A DNA stretch of 26,206 nucleotides, taken from positions 1 through 26,206 of IMG/VR virus record IMGVR_UViG_3300035698_026342; one strand, given 5' to 3'. The notes beneath the pieces were generated by a model. It was not told where the DNA came from, searched no databases, and saw only the letters and a program-made list of their open reading frames with translations. Source of the DNA: a virus. The position numbers were made by a program, and so were the translations under genes. The stretch's first letter is position 1; each line of letters opens with the position of its first letter. Positions 23,704 through 26,206 of the stretch are shown here, in pieces.

Positions 23704-23775
23704 TGGACCCGGAGGGAATCGAACCCTCAATCGCCTGGTTGCAAACCAGGAATGTAACCATTACACCGCGCGCCC
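23704..23775 (-). tRNA. tRNA-Ala (anticodon UGC)
   Basis: 72 nt. Anticodon stem CCTGG/CCAGG with loop TTTGCAA, anticodon TGC. T-arm GAGGG / TTCGATT / CCCTC. D-arm GTGT/ACAT with loop AATGGTT. Acceptor GGGCGCG/CGGGTCC carries the G3-U70 pair, the alanine identity element, and discriminator A; one mismatch (position 5-68). CCA is not encoded; TTTTTATTT follows. C at position 8 and the D-arm are unusual for tRNA-Ala. Confidence 0.75.
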
Positions 23776-23790
23776 GAAAAAAGGATCTAA

Positions 23791-23829
23791 GGAGTGCGGG
23801 TAATCAGCCCGCCTTGCCACTCCAAAGAA
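23791..23829 (-). tRNA. Half tRNA-like fragment (Ile GAU anticodon arm)
   Basis: Minus strand: a D-arm-like CTT / TGGAGTGGC / AAG, then the anticodon stem GCGGG/CCCGC with a 7-nt loop CTGATTA (U33 present, anticodon GAT). No T-arm follows: the DNA runs into a T-run and then the Ala gene. It also forms a hairpin GGAGTG/CACTCC. Confidence 0.4.
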
Positions 23830-23839
23830 AGACGCCCTG

Positions 23840-23858
23840 TCAGATACAAGGAATCTGA
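23840..23858. other. Inverted repeat TCAGAT-7-ATCTGA
   Basis: Perfect 6-bp arms with a 7-nt loop beside the tRNA-like block. Could be part of a tRNA-derived structure or a terminator. Confidence 0.4.
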
Positions 23859-23919
23859 ACAAAACCAAAACAAATTATACATAGAAACAAATAAAAACAC
23901 TTCTATTTAGAAATTAATA

Positions 23920-24153
23920 ATGGTATCAGAAAAAACACACGAATGTAAAAAAATACCAGAAGCCCAACGAATCTGGTTTAATGAAGAAGATAAAGAATGG
24001 TACTTAATATATGATGATGAAAAAGACATGACATTCATTCCAATCCAATACTGCCCCTACTGCGGCAAAAAATTAAAAGAAAGCAAATACAAACCAGGAG
24101 ATATTGTAGAAGTCCACACACCAGGAAAACCAACAACTTATAGAGAATACTAA
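23920..24153 (+). CDS. Zinc-ribbon protein (77 aa)
   Basis: Acidic small protein with 'YCPYCGKKL' (C-x2-C, residues 43-51) and a single Cys near residue 8, followed by 'YKPGDIVEVHTPG', a short KOW/SH3-like strand pair. Similar zinc-ribbon small proteins occur in many viruses. The ATG has no ribosome site; an A/T-rich stretch about 26 nt upstream could be a TATA-like element for a leaderless start. It is the only protein gene with fair support between the tRNA cluster and the intergenic region. Confidence 0.6.
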   Translation: MVSEKTHECKKIPEAQRIWFNEEDKEWYLIYDDEKDMTFIPIQYCPYCGKKLKESKYKPGDIVEVHTPGKPTTYREY

Positions 24154-24600
24154 AAAAACCTTACCCCTAAAGCCTTATACCCTCTGACCCCCTTACCCCC
24201 CACACTTCCACTACTCCACACAAAAGCCCGCAAGCGCACACGCTACCAAAAAATTCTTGTACCACCCACAGATTATTTAAAACCCTTCAAACTGCTGAAA
24301 CAAAGCAATCCACAAAGCCGAAAGGCTCCGCGTCAAAAAACAAACCCTGAAATAAGGCATTTAAAGCCAGTCTCACAGAAACACAATCTACGGGAGGAAA
24401 CGCAAAACTGACGTATATTTCTGGTATTTCCAGCCTCGCAACAAGCCAAGGGACCCAAAACCGAAACCGAAACAAAACAACAAACCCCCCCCAAAACCCG
24501 ATACACAACAAGCGAATATACAGTGCAGCTATCCTCATGCCACACCGATATGGAGTCCCTTTTTGGTTTCTCTTGTTTGTTTTTTTGTGTGTCTAATGGG
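24154..24600. ncRNA. C/A-rich, G-poor intergenic segment with small GC hairpins
   Basis: About 440 nt with clearly higher GC than the genes on either side and strong C over G bias on the plus strand. It holds short stems such as AGCC-GAAA-GGCT (a GNRA tetraloop), AGCG-CACA-CGCT and CTGG-TATTT-CCAG, and ends in a T-rich run (24570-24597). In an AT-rich genome this can mark a structured RNA or one side of an origin. The minus-strand ORFs here have no support. Confidence 0.3.
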
Positions 24601-24664
24601 GTAGGGTAAACGGGTTAAACAGGGGTTGTTACGACCATGCCGATAAACAGTATAATAGACTATC

Positions 24665-24680
24665 TGCCTGTATACAGGCA
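24665..24680. repeat. 16-bp perfect palindrome
   Basis: TGCCTGTATACAGGCA reads the same on both strands. It lies between the skew flip and the repeats at 24697, a typical place for an initiator or regulator site. Confidence 0.6.
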
Positions 24681-24696
24681 ACACAACAACAAACCC

Positions 24697-24840
24697 GTTA
24701 TATAGTAGATTACAGTTGAGCCGTTATATAACAAGCTAACCCCCCCTGCTACACACCACACACAACCCGTTATATAAGGGGTTTAATGCTACTCATTAAT
24801 GGGTAGCTACTCATTTTTGGGTTATATAAACTTATATAAC
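24697..24840. repeat. Iteron cluster, candidate replication origin
   Basis: Five copies of GTTATATA(A): 24697-24704, 24723-24731, 24769-24777, 24821-24829, and inverted at 24832-24840. The last two form a perfect inverted repeat with 2-nt spacer. CCGTTATATA is shared by the first three. Direct repeats of CTACTCATT (24788, 24807), one paired with AATGGGTAGC, lie between. GC skew flips just to the left. Confidence 0.55.
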
Positions 24841-25099
24841 TGGGGTTTTGTGTTGGTTGTTGGTTTTGTTCTGTATGACTGTGGGACAGGCAGACGGCAG
24901 GATAGTTTAAGGTTAGTTAAGACTGTTATACATGTAATTATAGAAGTAGGTAATGGTAAGGTTATAATTAATAATAATAAGGGTTGAATTAATAGTGTCG
25001 TTAAGGGTTTACTGCAACCCTTTACAATCCCAGAAATTACTCTGAAACTGTAAAGAGAAACAGATTTTATTGTATTGTCGCAAGGGTAAAACAAAAAGT
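24841..25099. other. G/T-rich right side of the skew flip, no gene seen
   Basis: Plus strand rich in G and T to about 25000, then ordinary AT-rich DNA. I see no supported gene. 'AGTTTATACTATTCT' at 25097-25111 repeats a block found at 25213-25228. Confidence 0.5.
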
Positions 25100-25177
25100 T
25101 TATACTATTCTTTTTGCATAAACTAAACCTTTATGGAAATAGTTATTTTCTGAATACATTTTTTTAGTCATAGTCAT
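25100..25177 (-). CDS. 25-residue peptide with strong ribosome site
   Basis: ATG 25177 is preceded by a perfect GGAGGT 8 nt upstream, the strongest site in this region. Product 'MTMTKKMYSENNYFHKGLVY' and five more residues, basic and without membrane segment. The TATA box and the dyad upstream suggest its own regulated promoter, divergent from the early operon. Function unknown. Confidence 0.45.
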   Translation of the reverse strand: MTMTKKMYSENNYFHKGLVYAKRIV

Positions 25178-25185
25178 AATTTAAA

Positions 25186-25222
25186 ACCTCCAACAGTACA
25201 AACGCAGTTGGAGTTTATATAC
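25186..25222 (-). promoter_or_regulatory. TATA box, dyad and ribosome site of the peptide gene
   Basis: GTATATAAAC (25213-25222) on the minus strand. CTCCAAC and GTTGGAG (25188-25194, 25207-25213) are perfect 7-bp arms with a 12-nt spacer, lying between the TATA box and the expected start and overlapping GGAGGT. It could be an operator or an RNA hairpin that hides the ribosome site. Confidence 0.45.
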
Positions 25223-25293
25223 TATTCTAGTTAGAAAATCACACCTATTTAACGGACTGAAACAGGCTAAAAACAGGCAAAAACGCATTAAGC

Positions 25294-25333
25294 TTATATA
25301 CTCTTTCTTATTCTTTCTATATAGAAAGAATAA
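25294..25333 (+). promoter_or_regulatory. Early operon promoter with 26-bp perfect palindrome
   Basis: TTATATA (25294-25300) is the likely TATA box. The palindrome 25308-25333 (left half TTATTCTTTCTAT) is centred at about the predicted start site, so a bound dimer would block initiation. GAGGT follows at 25341-25345 and ATG at 25353. Confidence 0.6.
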
Positions 25334-25352
25334 ATTAAGTGAGGTTGATAAA

Positions 25353-25565
25353 ATGAACTCTAAAATAATAGTAAAAATAAAATTTAAAAACAAAGAAACA
25401 AAAAGAACACATCACTTAAAGAAAGGATTTTCAGATAGAGCAGACGCTAAAAGTTGGATTTATCAATTTGAAAACACAGAACACATAGAAGTTATTAATA
25501 AAAAAATAAAAGAATATTCTTTAAAAGAAAGATTGAAAATAGCAAGGGAAAAAGTGGTTAAATGA
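25353..25565 (+). CDS. Early small basic protein (70 aa)
   Basis: First gene of the plus-strand operon, Lys-rich ('KIKFKNKETKRTHHLKKGF') with an amphipathic helical second half. GAGGT precedes ATG at 8 nt. It is directly behind the palindrome and could itself be a regulator, but no helix-turn-helix is evident. Stop overlaps the next start (ATGA). Confidence 0.6.
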   Translation: MNSKIIVKIKFKNKETKRTHHLKKGFSDRADAKSWIYQFENTEHIEVINKKIKEYSLKERLKIAREKVVK

Positions 25566-25660
25566 ACAATATTGATTCTTATAGTGGATTAGAGCCGACT
25601 ATTTATTTAATCCCTGTCAGCAGGTACGTAAGACAGAAATTTTTAAGAGGGTGGATATAA
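25562..25660 (+). CDS. Small protein (32 aa)
   Basis: ATGA overlap with the previous gene and TAATG overlap with the next. Product 'MNNIDSYSGLEPTIYLIPVS' then a basic tail. The tight packing on both sides supports it. No family seen. Confidence 0.5.
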   Translation: MNNIDSYSGLEPTIYLIPVSRYVRQKFLRGWI

Positions 25661-25815
25661 TGAATTGTGATAAATGCAATAAAATATTATTAAACAAAGA
25701 AATGTCTAATAAAGTCTTAAAAGACATTGGCTTAAAAAGTGGCTCCCAAACAGTTAGAATTGAAAAATTACTTTGTGATAATTGCTATAATAAGCATTTT
25801 AAGGAAAAATCTTAA
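25660..25815 (+). CDS. Zinc-ribbon protein (51 aa)
   Basis: 'MNCDKCNKIL' and 'LLCDNCYNKHF' give two C-x2-C knuckles about 35 residues apart, a zinc ribbon. GAGGGTGG stands before the ATG, which overlaps the preceding stop (TAATG). Helix-forming Lys/Ser/Asn-rich middle. Probably a DNA- or RNA-binding early protein. Confidence 0.65.
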   Translation: MNCDKCNKILLNKEMSNKVLKDIGLKSGSQTVRIEKLLCDNCYNKHFKEKS

Positions 25816-25840
25816 GCGTTTAGGGTAGCCTAAAAGATTG

Positions 25841-25860
25841 ATTTAACTATATAGAATGAA
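25841..25860 (+). promoter_or_regulatory. TATA/TAGAATGAA element before 25882
   Basis: CTATATAGAATGAA matches the element of the late promoters and the right half of the 25308-25333 palindrome. TATA is only about 32 nt from the ATG at 25882, so with GGAG at 25869 it would leave almost no leader. An operator role is as likely as a promoter. Confidence 0.35.
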
Positions 25861-25881
25861 ATAAAAAAGGAGTTGTATAAT

Positions 25882-26166
25882 ATGACAGAAAACGGACAAA
25901 AAGAAACCGATAAATTAAAAGTAGAATTAATTAATTTAGGTACTGTGAACCAGAACCAAGTTAAATTAATTAAAGGAAATAAAGAAATAAACCTTTATTT
26001 CAGCTATAAAACGCTAGTCGGAGTTAATCAGTACGCTAGTGTCAATAATTGGAGTACCACGACAGGCAAATTATTAAACAAAATAGAGCCAGACCACAAA
26101 GCACGAATTGAACACATAGAAGTTTTAAAGAAAGCAGACGAATTAATTAAATTGGTGGTTGAATGA
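25882..26166 (+). CDS. Early protein (94 aa)
   Basis: ATG 25882 with GGAG 9 nt upstream (an upstream TTG at 25873 is in frame but sits on the ribosome site). The body 'INLYFSYKTLVGVNQYASV' and 'WSTTTGKLLNKIEPDH' has the S-Y-x-T ... W-S-x-T-T-x-K/H pattern of small phage early proteins. Function is unknown. ATGA coupling to the next gene. Confidence 0.6.
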   Translation: MTENGQKETDKLKVELINLGTVNQNQVKLIKGNKEINLYFSYKTLVGVNQYASVNNWSTTTGKLLNKIEPDHKARIEHIEVLKKADELIKLVVE

Positions 26167-26206
26167 AAAAAGTATATAAAAAATTAACTACAACACAAAA
26201 AGCAAG
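26163..26206 (+). CDS. Start of next early gene (partial)
   Basis: ATG overlaps the previous stop (ATGA). Only 14 codons visible, beginning 'MKKVYKKLTTTQKA'. Confidence 0.5.
   Translation, partial: MKKVYKKLTTTQKA

Noticed and set aside
23606-23803. ORF with 'GPGGNRTLNR'
   Set aside because: Typical spurious translation across the antisense of tRNA genes.
24287-24545. Two overlapping minus-strand ORFs (83 and 70 codons)
   Set aside because: Lie in the C/A-rich skewed region, where stops are rare on that strand; no ribosome site and strange composition.
24799-24987. Plus-strand ORF of 62 codons
   Set aside because: Runs through the iterons and inverted repeat; no ribosome site before its ATG.

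Overview
The window is most of the late (virion) region, and the start of the early region, of a strongly AT-rich tailed virus or provirus (Caudoviricetes type, HK97-fold capsid, long tail with tape measure). I infer an archaeal host. The portal gene has a TATA box (TTTATAAA) centred 26 nt upstream of an ATG with no Shine-Dalgarno, which is the classic archaeal leaderless layout. Other promoters also look TATA-based, I see no bacterial -35/-10 pairs, and the tRNA gene does not encode CCA. Internal genes use Shine-Dalgarno sites of the GGTGAT/GAGGTG type. A low-GC archaeon is plausible, but the lineage cannot be fixed from this sequence.

Layout: positions 1-23353 are almost entirely minus-strand late genes, so transcription runs right to left. 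In that order they are: large terminase (TerL, interrupted by an intein), portal, two small Cys-rich proteins, a prohead protease-scaffold fusion, a decoration-like protein, the major capsid protein (followed by a hairpin/T-run terminator), three small Ala/Gly-rich accessory proteins or proteins of unknown role, a SAM methyltransferase, two fibre proteins built from about 50 and about 19 copies of a 14-15 residue repeat, head-tail connectors with a 27-residue membrane peptide between them, tail terminator, tail tube, tail assembly chaperone with a -1 frameshift site, tape measure, a distal tail protein, and a tail hub/adhesin with three LamG-like domains that runs off the left edge. A short plus-strand island of three small proteins, two of them Cys-rich, lies between portal and TerL.

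From 23354 to 25352 there is little coding sequence: a tRNA-Ala gene with two tRNA-like remnants, one zinc-ribbon gene, a C-rich/G-poor stretch that flips abruptly to G-rich/C-poor near 24550-24600, and just beyond the flip five copies of GTTATATA(A) plus palindromes. This is the best origin candidate, and it also separates the leftward late genes from the rightward early genes. From 25353 a plus-strand early operon of small, tightly coupled genes starts behind a TATA box and a perfect 26-bp palindrome.

The most unusual features are: (1) an HNH homing endonuclease gene in a different reading frame, nested wholly inside the TerL intein, so that about 170 codons are open in two frames; (2) the long 14-15 residue repeat fibres encoded inside the head module; (3) an internal Shine-Dalgarno/ATG that would make a separate scaffold protein from the protease gene; (4) a dnaX-like A AAA AAG frameshift site in the tail chaperone; and (5) a recurring promoter-proximal element TAGAATGR placed directly after TATA boxes.
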